Positions 11,341 through 22,548 of a stretch of DNA of 64,000 nt are shown one piece after another. Made by a program: the position numbers and the translations under genes. Each line of letters begins with the position of its first letter. Within the stretch, counting starts at the first letter, position 1. Under the pieces are notes generated by a model. That model was not told the origin of the DNA and did not search any database. It was given only the letters and a program-made list of their open reading frames with translations. This stretch comes from Macrolepiota albuminosa (taxonomy: Eukaryota > Basidiomycota > Agaricomycetes > Agaricales > Agaricaceae): the NCBI GenBank assembly GCA_027475525.1, contig JAMWFC010000087.1, positions 186,001 through 250,000 on the forward strand, in the 5' to 3' direction.

Positions 11341-11554
11341 AGATGCTCAAAAAAGTGTCTCAATGAGTGAATGTTTTAAAATAGTGATTACTCCATCAGT
11401 TTTGATCCAAATTACATAATCCTAGATGTGATTTGTAGCTAGAATGCCATAGTATTTTACATGATTTATTCAAAATTTTAGGTACTTTCATTCCTACATG
11501 CCAATGCCATCTTTCAAAAGTTATAAAATATTGAGATACTTTTTTGAGCTACTG
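11341..11554. repeat. Right TIR of the Tc1/mariner element
   Basis: Inverted partner of 9146-9349. The inner boundary is 'gatgctcaaaaaagtgtctc' and the outer boundary is '...gatacttttttgagctactg' followed by TA. Confidence 0.75.
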
Positions 11555-11569
11555 TAGCACAAACACAGG

Positions 11570-12215
11570 ACTAAGCTCCTCAAATTCATGGGAAAAATAA
11601 TATCACATTGTTTCCTTTATAAAACAAAAGCTTTGAGGTGTTGATAGGATCCAACACAGGCTAGGTGCTCCAATAGCAGGCCATAGCAGCTCAGCACCAG
11701 CTCCAGATATCTTGGTGCTTGCAATCCAAACTTGGCACATGTGATTCATGGCAAGCAACTGATCTGATCAGTGATAGTGCTAGCAGCAGCTGGAATAACA
11801 GGTGACAGATGGCATCAGTCTATCAGCAAATAGTACAGCTAGCTAGTGGCAGCATTTACAAACTGGAATGATGGAAATTTCTCATGACTGACAGCCTGGC
11901 ATTTCATTTTGGCATTTGATGTTTCAAGGTGCCATCTAATCACTTAGGTAGACAGCATTCTTGTGGAATTTTTATTATTTAGTTTAATTCATGGCATTTA
12001 CTTACATTTCTTTGAGTTCACTGCCTAATTCCATTAAGACTACTTTTACTTAACAAGTAAACTACCAAATTTACATTAATATCCACAATAACAGATAGAA
12101 GAAATCAATTTATTGGTCAGACATCTACATTTTTTGGGCTAAGTATGAGTTATAACCTCTCTGATTACCCAAACCCATGGGTTTTAAGGAGTTATGGGTT
12201 ATGAGACCATGTATT
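11570..12215. other. No gene seen
   Basis: Intergenic or relic sequence of about 650 bp between the mariner element and the copia 3' LTR. It has short frames only, no domain and no terminal repeats found. Confidence 0.35.
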
Positions 12216-12390
12216 TGTTGTAGCTAACTACATGCAAGGTATTAGACTTCTCGTCAGACAGAATTTAGACTTATGTCTGAGGTCTAGTGTCTCGTATTCA
12301 GTAGATGTATTAGTGTAGGTATAATCAATATACATACCTGGCATCTCATATTTAGTAGATGGAGAATATGAGATTGCTAGAGAGTGAAAA

Positions 12391-13253
12391 TGTCACGAGC
12401 CACACCTACGCCACCCCGAGCCCCAGTAAGCCCTGCCTGGAACAACCCCTCCTTTGAAACCCAACCCCCCAGCGCGTCCCCAGAACACATCGGAACAAGA
12501 CCGACTAGATCCGATGCCACCCCGACCAAGGCCGACCTGGCCCAACCCGACGCCCAACCCCCGAATAAGGCCCGAAGCCCCGCCAATGCGCCACGTGCCC
12601 CGAATGCCGCCCCAAGCCTCGGTCGATCATGCCGGGGGCCGCCCCCACTTGACACCGCCCTTCCGGTGCCACTCCCGAACCCGGGCAATACACCGCAACC
12701 CATCTACGCCCCCCGGGACCACACGACCGCAGAGGACTGATACCCGGACAATACACCGCACGGGATGCACCACATGGAGGAGGGGTACGGACCTTGCCCA
12801 GGGGGCCCAGAACTCACCCGGCACCTGGTACTTAACCCGCAGCTCGTAGTACGTTACGGTAGTCTTGATATTGCCATAAACTCGTCTCTATACTCTCTTG
12901 TCTATTTCGTACTTGCTCAATCTATCTGTCTTACTCTCTCAAGTCTCTCGGCCCTCTTAAAAGTCTCACTTCAATTCTAACTTAGTCTCCTGGTTCCAGT
13001 CTCAGTCTCCCGGTCTCGGTCTCTTTTTCCGATCACCCCTCTGCCCTAGCAAGGCTCCGCCCACTCCTGCCCCCTATTCCGGACTTAGCCCGGGATCCTG
13101 CCCTACCTCTTCTTACGAACTCCGGCGCTCCGTAGCCACCCCGCGCCCTATCCAAAACTCCGGAACTCACCCGGAGACTCTCCGTAGACTTCGAGTCCGC
13201 CTAGTAAGGACCCGCTTGCCCCCGGAGGCCCCCGTCGTCAGCGGAACCTGACA
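12391..13253. mobile_element. Solo LTR, family E (GC-rich), inside copia A 3' LTR
   Basis: It begins TGTCACGAGCC and ends GGAACCTGACA, with the 5-bp duplication GAAAA at 12386-12390 and 13254-13258. It is 863 bp and strikingly rich in C and CG compared with everything around it; both composition changes fall at the LTR ends. Long open frames inside on both strands are by-products of the GC bias, with P/A/R-rich low-complexity translations. It has no internal region, so it is a solo LTR. Confidence 0.85.
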
Positions 13254-13362
13254 GAAAATAATCTATAGTCACATGAGTGACTGGTATTTACATTGTGAGA
13301 CAATACTGGCATTTTTAGCCTCAACACTCCCACCTGACATAGTGCCCACAACATTACAGAGG

Positions 13363-13896
13363 TCAGACCAGGAGAACTCTTTGACGATCCCCATAGCTCT
13401 TTGTAATGTTGATGAGAGGGCAAGAGAGAGGTTTAGTTAGAAGATCAGCAGCCATGTCTTCAGAGGAAATATAATTCAGTTTGAGCTTTCCATCATATAC
13501 AGCCTGACACAGCCAGAACCAGTGGCAATCAAGATGCTTGAGATGGATCATGTGCTTGGGCTGCTTCAAAACCAGGATAGCAGACTGGTTGTCAAGGTTG
13601 AGTATCATGGGTGATGACTGTGAAACACCAATGTTGCTAAGAAAATTGTGCAGCCAGCAGAGCTCCCTGCCAGTTTTGCTGGCCATAACAAACTTGGCTT
13701 CAGTGGTGGAGAGGGCAACCAGAGTTTGCTGTTTTGAAATCCAGCTTACAGTGCCTCTGGCAACCATTAAGACAGAGCCAGTGGTGGAGCAGCTGTTGTT
13801 AGGGTTGCCACCATGATCAGCATTAGCAAACACAAGGAAGTGAGAGGGGAGTAGGGCAGCCACATCTGCAGAATATTTGATCCTGTAATTGAGCAT
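13363..13896 (-). pseudogene. Copia A RNase H domain
   Basis: This is the copia-type RNase H: 'VFANADHGGNPNNSCSTTG' (the D of the usual 'DADWAG' is kept), 'GTVSWISKQQTLVALSTTEA', 'KFVMASKTGRELCWLHNFL', 'LDNQSAI' and the C-terminal 'SSEDMAADLLTKPL'. It degrades the RNA strand during reverse transcription. The central 'RxKHIDxxxH' is degraded to 'HLKHLDCHWFW'. It ends immediately before the polypurine tract. Confidence 0.8.
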
Positions 13897-14217
13897 GCCA
13901 CAGATGTATTATAGTAGGTGTTTTACTGCCTGCCAGTGCTTGGCTCTGGAACAGGCATTGAAGCAGCAGAGCATGCCTACTGCAAAGGCTATATCTAGCT
14001 GTGTACACATTGCTAGATAGAGTAGGATGCCAGTGGCCTGCACATAAGGCACTGTCTACATCTCTTCAACCTTGTCTGAGATGTTAGGTGAGTCTGCCTT
14101 GAAGAGATGTATACTGGGTTCAAGGAGTGTGGTGACTGCCTTGCAGTCTAACATGTTGAAACATAAGAGGATGTCAATAGCATAGGCCTTTTGATCAATC
14201 CACAGCTTGTGGTGGAG

Positions 14218-14914
14218 TCAATCATGCATAACCATGATGCCAAGTAGGCTGGTGGTAGGGCCAAGGTGGCATAGCTTAAAGAACTTTTTCAGCTCAGCAA
14301 TGACCTTGAGAATTGCTGGTCTAGACTTTGAAGCAAGGATCATGTCATTGACATGGATGGAGACAATAATGCAGATATCATTACATATATAGACATACAC
14401 ATGGATCAGATGTGATGTAGGCAAAGCCAATTTTCAAAAATACTTTATGCATGTGTTTGTTCCACAGATTTGCCCTCTGCTTTGGGCCATATATCCCCTT
14501 CTGTAACTTAGCACAGGCCTTACCATTGCTAGGTTGATGTTCCACATCATCAGAAACAGTCTCCAGGAATCCCTCAGGGAACTTCATATAGAGTTCCATA
14601 TCCATGACACCATGGAAAAAAGCAGAGGAGATATCAACTGACTCAAGATGCATGTCATCAGCCAGCACCAGGGCAAGAACAGTGCAGACTGCTGCCCAGC
14701 AAGCTGTTAGGGCAAATGTCTCATCAAAGTTGACACTCAGGCACTGACTAAAGCCTTGTGTGACAAGGCATGCCTTAAATTGGTCAATGGCACCATTGAG
14801 TAGGTGTTTTACCTTGAAAACCCATTGTGACCCAATGGCATGGCACCCTGCTAGCAGATAAACTGGATGCCATGTGCTGCTATTCTTCAATGTATTCATT
14901 TTGTCACACATCAC
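14218..14914 (-). pseudogene. Copia A reverse transcriptase (RVT_2) relic
   Basis: Two overlapping frames cover the domain: 14914-14381 with 'AIGSQWVFKVKHLLNG', 'FKACLVTQGFSQ', 'FALTACWAAVCTVLALV', 'VDISSAFFHGVMDMELYMKF' and 'YGPKQRANLWN'; and 14430-14218 with 'IVSIHVNDMILASKS' (degenerate YVDDMLI motif). Frame changes and the loss of the second aspartate in the YVDD motif show it is dead. Confidence 0.75.
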
Positions 14915-15292
14915 CTTGTACTATTTTGCTGCATTTTTGCTTGCCATGGCCTCTTTGTATGATTGGGGATTCATGTTGTAGGCACCAACCTTGTATGCTG
15001 CAGCTGTGTTTGCACTGAGAGCACTGTAACCTTCAAAATTAGCCCCATGTTCAACAAAGGCATGGCCAGTAAGAAGTAGTGTGTCATCTGGATTGACATT
15101 CAAGATGAGGGCTACCTCCTGCTCTCTGTGTTTGTTGGCATCTTCAACGCTGACATCCTACAGTGGCTGCTCTTGAGGAGGTTCAGGGTATGGCAATGGT
15201 GGTGGTGGTGGCAGTGGTTTGTGCATGAGCAGTAATTTTTAATTTTCCTGAAAGGATACGGCATCCTGGTATTTGGTGTTAGAGCTGCATGC

Positions 15293-16292
15293 TCAAAATT
15301 GCACAAATTGACTGGGTTTGCATAGTGGTGGCAGTGGTCTGAGTTGACATGGTTTCCTGGTTGTTGAAGGAACTTCTGATGGTTTATTGACATCAGCACC
15401 TGCTTCCACCAAATTGTGCTTGTCTTGTTCTGATGGTGCTGGTTCCTGGGCACCACTACTTGCTCCCACCAATTCTATAGCATCTGACTCTATGTCTGTG
15501 AGTAGTTTGTTGTCATTAAAAGCATATCTGTTGTTGGTCAGGGCAGCAGGCATGGAGATAGCATCTGGTTCAAAGATATTGTCTGAATCATACTGTGGGT
15601 AGATCTCCAGAATATCAAACATGCTTGCAGGCAGTGGTATTGTTGTACTTGTAAGTTTAAGGCTGAGGAAGCAGATTTTGTCAAAAATGACATCACAGGA
15701 GATAATCGTTTTCTTGGTGCTTGGTATATATACCTGCCACCCTACATAGTTGCTAGGGTACCTGATGAATATCCCTGACTGAGTGTGGCCTTGCAAGCTG
15801 CATCTCTTATCTCATCCCATGAGCACATATGCTGTGCACTCAAATCCTTGTAGATGCCTGATGCATGGCTTCTTCCATTTGTACTTCTCAAATGGTATCA
15901 TGCTGTTTGTGAGTGCAGATATAGGAATACAATTGTGAACATGCTTGTAAACATTGAGAGTATATGGCCAGAAGCTTTCAGGGAGATTTGCCTTTGCTAG
16001 CATGCATGTGACTGCCTCCCCAATTGTTCTGTTGAGGCATTTGGTAATACTGTTTTGTTGTAGCATGGCCATGTTTGTGTACTCAAGTTGTATTTCTTTA
16101 TTTTTACAAAACATGAGGAAACTTAATTGACATATACTCTCCTCCCTTGTCATGGTTGTTTGCTAGCTCAGGTACAAACAGGATGTTGGTGATAATAACG
16201 TCACTGAGAGCCTTTCCATTCCTATAAATAACACATTTCTCTTGCCCACCAAATAAACCACTGTGTTGTTGGCAAGATATATTGAGACTCAA
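15293..16292 (-). pseudogene. Copia A integrase relic
   Basis: Right to left: 16292-16104 covers the protease/IN linker, 16153-15812 the integrase core ('LQQNSITKCLNRTIGEAV', 'ANLPESFWPYTLNVYKHVHNCIP'), and 15796-15293 the C-terminal 'SGIFIRYPSNYVGWQVYIPS' with 'IISCDVIFD'. The core's third acidic residue, expected in 'NGxxERxNRT', is replaced (NSITKCLNRT). Broken. Confidence 0.75.
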
Positions 16293-16498
16293 GATTTAAA
16301 AAAGTCTGGCAGAAACTATTTGCAATGGGGTGTCATATGCAGCAAGGCATCTGAGTCTGTATTCCACAGTATGTCAGATGGCATGGGTGGCAAATTAGCA
16401 GATTGATGAATGGCTGCTTCTGCCTTGATGGCAGGTCCATCACACCCTTCTTCAACTTTGGGTGTATCTGCTGCCTTTGCTGCCTTTGCTGCCTTTGC

Positions 16499-17226
16499 TC
16501 ATGGGTGGCAAATTAGCAGATTGATGAATGGCTGCTTCTGCCTTGATGGCAGGTCCATCACACCCTTCTTCAACTTTGGGTGTATCTGCTGCCTTTGCTG
16601 CCTTTGCTGCCTTTGCTGCTTTTGCTGCATCAGCTTTTGCTCCATGGTAGTTCCTCTGCTTTTTAACTTGGCACTGTTATCAGTTTTATTTGTGTTTTTG
16701 CATGCTGCTGAGAGACTGGGGCAGTCTTGAACCTGATGCAGTCCATTGCAAATGTAGCATGTAATTGTGCATGCTGCAGCAGCAGCTGCAGTTTCAGCTT
16801 CTTCTTTCATGGCCTGTTGCTGGGTTTCTTTGATTTGAAAGGCTTCAAGAACTGTGTCCTTTGTCAGACTGTTGAGCAAGAGCACTGATGAAATAAATGG
16901 TATGTAATCTTTGTGGGGTAAGGTGCATAACATGGCCATGGTTGACAGTTTGTCATTGAGCATCTTGAGAGTATACCTGGGTGAGGTTAGTCTACCTGGC
17001 CCAGTGATGGCTGGTAGATGGAGAGCTTGGACCCACTACATGGCACCTTCAACATGCATGCAGAGCTCAGTGAAGAACTCATTGTCTTGCAGCCTGATAT
17101 TAAGGTTGCTGAGTGAGTTGAAGCACACATTTGGAGCTGACTTTGAGTGTATTTTCTTAAGCTTTTTTCACATTGCTGCAGGATCCTTGCAAATGTTGTC
17201 CATGTGCATCTTATTTCCTTTGTCAA
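16499..17226 (-). pseudogene. Copia A Gag relic with zinc knuckle
   Basis: The C-terminal half (16963-16499) has 'CYICNGLHQVQDC', a zinc knuckle one residue short of the CX2CX4HX4C consensus, then a Q/K-rich tail encoded by a 9-bp repeat (gctgccttt). The N-terminal half lies at 17226-16987. A 118-bp direct duplication (16382-16499 and 16500-16617) repeats the tail. Confidence 0.65.
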
Positions 17227-17399
17227 GCCACTGATAAATCTTACCAGTGGCTCTCTCTGTTGCTGCAGAGCAAGTAAGATTGTATTGCTTAGGCTGACAC
17301 CAAGAGTCCTTTGTTCTCAGGTCTAGTTTCTTTCCTGGATACTATTTGGGATCTGTCTACAGACATTAGGTGCCTGTACATTGCCTTTTTCCACTCTGT

Positions 17400-19250
17400 A
17401 AATTAGATCAAGGTTTTTTTGTGCAGCGGACTATGTGTGGAAAAAATGTCTTCAATTTTTGCCATCATGTGATTTTGATTGTTTTTGTTGATTTTTGTCC
17501 TGAGGCTGAGGTAGGTGTGTGGGAAAAATGTCTTTGATTTTTGCTGTCATGTGATTTACTGGACTGTCAGATGCTTGTGCAAAAAATGTCTTCAATTTTT
17601 GTCATCATGTGATTTACTGGACTGCCAGATGCTTGTGTAAGCAATAGTAGGTCCAGATACTTAGTAAGCAGTAGCCTGTGTTAGTGTGGGAAAAATGTCT
17701 TCAATTTTTGCTGTCATGTGATTTACTGGACTGCCAGATGCTTGTGCAAAAAATGTTTTCAATTTTTGCTGTCATGTGATTCATTGGACTGCCAGATGCT
17801 TGTGTAAGCAATAGTAGATCTGGATACTTAGTAAGCAGTAGCCTGCGTTGATGACGCCCAAAGTTTGGTCAGTAACAAATATAACTATAGTGTTACCGTA
17901 CCAATTGCTTGCGTTGGGCGCGCTATAAATGATGTGAGGAGTCCCGGGCAGGTACCAGAGAATGCGCCTATAAAAATGGGGTAAAGTTGGTAACGGGGTC
18001 AGCAAGTGTCAAGCGCTAAGGTAAAGCGCCTAGGGAAGGAGCGGTAAGTGAATACAGCAAAGGTAAGCGGCAAGAACCCGGTAAGCTTAGCGAGGTCTAA
18101 GTGTCGATAATGCCTGCCGTAGCTGCAAGGCGCAAATGTGTCGAGTGTTGGCAAGCATCTGTAACTGCCGATGAGTTTGACGTTGCTGACCGTAAATGAG
18201 CTCTTGAGCGTAAGGGAGGCTGAAGTAAGGGGAGTAGTGAACTCTGGTCTATTGTTCGATGATGTATGTACAAGTCGGTAAGTACTTTATATACTACAAG
18301 GAGTTCACCGTCGCCAGTGACCAACCATTGCCAAAGTGCGGTAAACTAGAAAATTTCATAGGGGTAGCTCCAACGGTTTCAGATCCCTACCGTCCATTCA
18401 AGAACCTTAGCGACGCCAGGCACTAGAAAATTTCATAGGGGTAGCTCCAACGGTTTCAGATCCCTACCGTCCATTCAAGAACCTTAGCGACGTCAGGCGA
18501 CAGATCGCGAAGCTAAACCATCAATCCATCACCCTTCTGTCTGTCCAAAATGCTTAGCGATGTCAGGCGCCAGATCGAGGCGCTAAGCGGTGTCAGACGC
18601 CAAGGTCAAACGCCAAGCTGTCCATCAGTTTTTGATAGATCATCAGGCTTCTCGCTAAGCACTGTCGTCAGTGACTGATGCCATCTGTCAGTTGTCATTC
18701 TTGCTGCCGTCAGCGCTATCACTGATTGGATCTGCTTCTTGCCGTGCGCGGCCATCAAATATTGCCAAAATTGGTTAGTTAGCACACGCTAAGGTATCCC
18801 GGACCTGTGCCGTGTTGCCGTAGCCTGCCGTTGATGCGCTGATCCTGTATGGGGTCCTATCAGCGTCAGTGTGCAAAAAATGTCTTCAATTTTTGCTGTC
18901 ATTTGATTCATTGGACTGCCAGATGCTTGTGTAAGCAATAGTAGATCTGGACACTTAGTAAGCAGTAGCCTATGTCAGTGTGCAAAAAATGTCTTCAATT
19001 TTTGCCATCATGTGATTCACTGGACTGCCAGATGCTTGTGTAAGCAATAGTATGTCCAGACACTTAGTAAGCAATAGCCTGTGTTAGTGTGTGAATATTG
19101 TCTTTGATTTTTGCTGTCATGTGAATAGCCTATATCAGTGTGCAAAAAAATGTCTTCAATTTTTGTTGTCATGTAGTTCATTAGACTGTTTGTCTATCTA
19201 AATGCTTGTTTAAGCAGCAACCTGTGTGCAGATGCTTATATAAGCAGTAG
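17400..19250. repeat. Minisatellite of 58/109-bp units, split by a solo LTR
   Basis: The core 'aaaatgtcttcaatttttgc' followed by 'tcatgtgatt' and 'gactgccagatgcttgtg' recurs at 17526, 17584, 17693, 17751, 18878 and 18987. Spacings alternate between 58 and 109 bp; the 109-bp unit adds a 51-bp block containing 'ttagtaagcagtagcctgt'. The distance across the LTR at 17849-18862 becomes exactly 109 bp after removing the LTR and one target copy, confirming both calls. It is CG-poor and non-coding. Confidence 0.75.
17849..18862. mobile_element. Solo LTR, family D (copy 2)
   Basis: TGATGACGCC...GGTCCTATCA, with target duplication GCGT at 17845-17848 and 18863-18866. It is 1014 bp, of which about 77 bp is a tandem duplication (18346-18499); corrected, it equals copy 1 (936 bp). 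It is inserted in the minisatellite. Confidence 0.85.
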
Positions 19251-19605
19251 ACTATATCAGTATAAAACAATGTCAACAAATAGATCTCAGACATGCCATG
19301 CTAGCAATGGCCCATACAAGCAAGTGTATTTGATTATGCCCAAGTTTTGACATTGATGATCATGATGTGGAGTTGGTATCTTCCATTCTAGACTAACAGG
19401 CCAGCCTGGTGGATACTGTTGGAACCTGAACCAGTGGGACCTAGATATACACAGATACCATAAGTATCAAACTCCTCAGTCTGTATAATAACAACTGTAT
19501 TCTGTATCTAGATATACACAGATACTGTAAGTATCAAACTCTAAGATACAGTCAGTTACTTTATAATTCTGTAAGTAATTTGAGCTCACCCTCAGTCTGT
19601 GTAAT

Positions 19606-20201
19606 TGTCAGGGGACTCCTCATTTCTTCCTTTTCTCACTCCTTATCTCTTCACTCTCCCTTCATTCATTCTCTTAATTCTTCTGACATTATTTCATTTT
19701 ACTGTTTCTATTCTTTCAACACTATCTGTTAGTACTACTCTCAGCCCTTGAGATGCTCTGGTTTTTTAGCTCATTTTACTGTTTCTATTCTTTCAACACT
19801 ATCTGTTAGTACTACTCTCAGCCCTTGAGATGCTCTGGTTTTTTAGCTACCATTCAGACAAGTGTAGGCCCTTCAGCACCACTTTCAGACCACTTATATA
19901 AGCCGGAGTTTGCCTTTCTGACTTCTAAAGTCCAGAGTTTTCCTGCCTTGTTTGCACAGTTGTTTGGTTAGTCAATTTTCGAGTTTTTAAAGTTTTGTTG
20001 TACTGTACAGTTGTTTCCCATGCTTCAGAAGCCCCAGAAGCATCCAACCTGGCATAGGGAATCCCTAGACTTGTTCTCTTTGGATCTCCCTCTGCCAGGT
20101 GAGTAGTTATTATGATATTGTCAGTACATACTCTAATACACTTTAGATCTCCCTCTGCCAGTTGTGTGACTAAGCCACAGCCTCTAGAGGTCACCCTTAC
20201 A
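19606..20201. mobile_element. Solo LTR, family C (opposite orientation to 10205-11014)
   Basis: TGTCAGGGGACTCC...GGTCACCCTTACA, with 5-bp duplication GTAAT at 19601-19605 and 20202-20206. It includes a perfect 77-bp tandem duplication (19694-19847). Its insertion site is inside a CTCAGTC...GACTGAG hairpin. Confidence 0.85.
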
Positions 20202-20206
20202 GTAAT

Positions 20207-21165
20207 AACGACTGAGAGTGTCATTTTGTGTCATATGATTATATACCTGTATTTTGCTTTGTTTGTCAAGTATGCCAAGTGTGATATTGGGAAGGGTGAT
20301 TGTTCTTTGAGTGTGCTGAGTGTGATATCAGAAAAAGTGATTCTCCTTTAATTACTGCTTATGGTGCCATGGCCCTAGACCGCAACAGATACTAAAGATG
20401 TGGGAGTATACGAGTCTTTTTAGGATAAAGCAAGTGTTGCTTCAACATCTGGGGATGGAGCGGAGTGGTTTGATCTTCTATGTAAGTCTGGGGGCCGGGG
20501 CCCATAACCTGTTGCAGCTAACTACATTAGACTTCTAGCCGGACAGGATACGTTGTGCTTTTTGGCTCACTTTGATTCTCACCACCGTGTCGCATCGTCG
20601 CCCATTCTTGCATTCACATAACCACGAGCAGCGACGATGATCTTTACCAGCCATGGATCCAGGATGTCGCTGCTGAGAACGACAAGTCATGGCAATGGCA
20701 CACGGAAATCACGCCAAGAACTTTTCACTCGGTAGTTATTCGCTTGCACTACAAGTAGTGAAAACTCCGAGTCGGGTTGCAAATACATTCGATATATACG
20801 CATTTATAAGGCTAATTTTCGTAGGCGAGTCCAGTAGCCCAGTGTATCTGGCCAAAGGATGCAATCATTCAAACGTGTTGTTCGCTACTGCTCAAAAATT
20901 TTCATCGTGACGGGAGAGACCCAGAACATGCTTTTTTCAGACATGATTTACGAGATGAACAAGTTCACCTGTCAGTCAAGTATTGAGATCCAAGTCTACG
21001 CTCATCACGCGCTGGCTCTGGGTAAGAGACTTGCGCAAGCGTTGCTTTCTATGGTTGTTTACAAACTTCTTGAGTTTTTCGGCTCAAGGATATAGTAAAT
21101 GTAGCTGCTGTCATCCACCTTCTCGTAACAATGCAGACGCATAACATCACTATACATCCCCTACC
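20207..21165. other. No convincing gene; retroelement debris then aquaporin upstream region
   Basis: Around 20490-20520 the minus strand reads 'AGCTGCAACA' followed by 'GGTTATGGGCCC', resembling a copia LTR end plus primer-binding site, like the LTR end at 12216. Short plus frames at 20689-21095 have no recognised domain. A 5' exon of an unrecognised gene cannot be excluded. Confidence 0.35.
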
Positions 21166-21172
21166 TATAAAA
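21166..21172 (+). promoter_or_regulatory. TATA box of the aquaglyceroporin gene
   Basis: TATAAAA 44 bp upstream of the chosen start codon, in the CT-rich context usual for fungal core promoters. Confidence 0.5.
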
Positions 21173-21215
21173 CCCTACACGAAAATTATTGAAAAAGCAA
21201 AGTACGTCCCGAAAG

Positions 21216-22548
21216 ATGTCTCAGTCCAAGTCGTGCAGCTCGACCATATCCAAACCTCACGATGAAAGCGATCAAGGACCGATTTTGACCGCCGTCCCAG
21301 AGAACTGGTGGTGGCCGTACAAGTGCGTCGGCACACCTACAGCCTCCGCGCTCATTTCCTGACCATGATACAGGCAAATGCTTCGGGAACCTGCTGCTGA
21401 ATTCGCTGGAACCATGCTTCTAACCATCTTTGGCCTCGGAGTCAACTGTCAAGCCATTCTGTCGAGCAACACCGATGTATCTTCTTCTCTGAAGGGTGTA
21501 CGTTCTCAGCATCTTTAGTGTTCAGTTCTTGATAACTGAACTGACTATTCACTAGGACTGGGCGACCGTGACGTTGGGATGTGGCGCAGGTAAGATGTTA
21601 GCCACAGGAAATATGTGTCCGTCTTAGTATAATGGCATCTCGAGCTATCGCATTGGGCGCATGGGTTAGTGGTGGCATCTCTGGTGGCCACATCAACCCT
21701 GCAGTACGCTCTACTTTCAGTCCAGTGGTCGTATTGTGACTTAAAAATAATAGGTCACATTGGCAATGGCAACGTGGCGCAGATTTCCCTGGAAGAAAGT
21801 ACCAGGTCAGTCGTCTGCTGTTGAGCTACAAAATATTCGCGACCTGTCTCATTTGCCTTCATCGAAGTTTACATCCTAGCCCAATTGATGGGAGCTCTTG
21901 TCGGCGCTGCAATTGTCTATGCTAACTATATCCAGGCAATCGACGTCTTTGAAGGCGGAAGGGGCATCCGAACGCTCAAAACCGCTGGCATATTCATCAC
22001 TTTTGCGGTCAGCGCCATCTGGCTTCTACTCAGGTTGATTCATGTTCATTTTATGGATTTAGGCGGACTACATGACTGATGTATCAGCTTTCTTTACTGA
22101 GTTCCTTGCGACTGCAATATTGGTCTTTGTAATACTCGCCGCCACAGATCGTGGCAACGTCCCTGCCCCTGACGGCTTGCTCCCCCTGATATTATTCATT
22201 ACCTTTATTGGGATCACTGCCAGCCTTGATATGAATACTAGTAAGCTCTCCGTACTTGTATATCTTTACGTGGTGTTCAACAGAAGGCTAATAGGCTTTG
22301 GATTGAACCCTGCTCGTGATCTTGGTCCTCGTCTATTAACTTCCATGGTTGGTTATGGAAAGGCTGTCTATACATCCCGTCAGTCAGTATCACTTGATTG
22401 CATTCCAGAGCGCATAATATGATTGTGGACTAGTCAATATTGGATCTGGTGTCCTATCATTGCTCCTTTCTTGGGCGCCCAGTTCGGTGCTCTGTTCTAT
22501 GACGTCTTTTTGTGTAATGAACACGACGGACGGTTCAGCCAATTGTAA
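21216..22548 (+). CDS. Aquaglyceroporin (MIP family), 9 exons
   Basis: Membrane channel for glycerol and water. Exons that I can join by GT-AG rules: 21216-21322, 21374-21497, 21556-21589, 21645-21703, 21754-21805, 21868-22007, 22063-22240, 22295-22382 and 22434-22548. They total 897 nt, exactly 298 codons plus stop, about the family's size. Both pore motifs are intact: '[12 protein letters not shown]' (exons 4-5) and '[13 protein letters not shown]' (exon 8). The D after the second NPA, in NPARDxGPR, is the mark of glycerol-conducting rather than water-only channels. Hydrophobic segments include '[14 protein letters not shown]', '[19 protein letters not shown]' and '[16 protein letters not shown]'. 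Loop sequence '[12 protein letters not shown]' is typical of basidiomycete members. The stop overlaps a donor-like GTAAGT, so a further C-terminal exon is possible. Closest relatives by recollection are mycorrhizal-fungus aquaglyceroporins; the substrate is inferred. Confidence 0.88.

Larger units (their letters stand above)
9146..11554. mobile_element. Tc1/mariner element with ~200-bp terminal inverted repeats
   Basis: The outer ends are TA-CAGTGGCTCAAAAAAGTGTC at left and its inverse (GAGATACTTTTTTGAGCTACTG-TA) at right, flanked by TA at 9144-9145 and 11555-11556, the classical Tc1/mariner target duplication. The inverted repeats extend about 204 bp (9146-9349) and 214 bp (11341-11554). Inside is a minus-strand transposase pseudogene, interrupted by a solo LTR at 10205-11014. 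Without that LTR the element is about 1.6 kb, a normal size for the superfamily. Confidence 0.8.
12216..17340 (-). mobile_element. Ty1/copia element A, decayed
   Basis: On the minus strand the order is Gag (17226-16499), integrase (16292-15293), reverse transcriptase (14914-14218), RNase H (13896-13363), polypurine tract (CAGGTGGGAG, just right of 13328) and 3' LTR. This order (IN before RT) defines Ty1/copia. The 3' LTR runs TGTTGAGG (13328) to AGCTACAACA (12216) and is about 245 bp once the inserted solo LTR is removed. No 5' LTR is recognised: the right side passes into a minisatellite. All frames are broken and CG dinucleotides are scarce, typical of an old methylated copy. Confidence 0.75.

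Noticed and set aside
12384..12980. Long overlapping open frames of 65-131 codons on both strands
   Set aside because: They fall entirely inside solo LTR E, are proline/arginine/alanine-rich in every frame and follow its GC bias; no domain or splice logic.
16382..16617. Counting the 118-bp duplication in copia Gag with the 77-bp class
   Set aside because: The offset is 118 bp, not 77, and it contains a 9-bp slippage-prone repeat; it is probably a genuine duplication.
17400..19250. CRISPR-like array
   Set aside because: Units are 58/109 bp without short constant repeats separated by unique spacers; this is a eukaryotic minisatellite.
20689..21095. A host gene upstream of the aquaporin
   Set aside because: The frames are short, show no domain, and I could not build a consistent splice model.
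21885..22422. Two separate small membrane proteins
   Set aside because: They are exons of the aquaglyceroporin; all nine exons sum to an exact multiple of three with standard splice sites.
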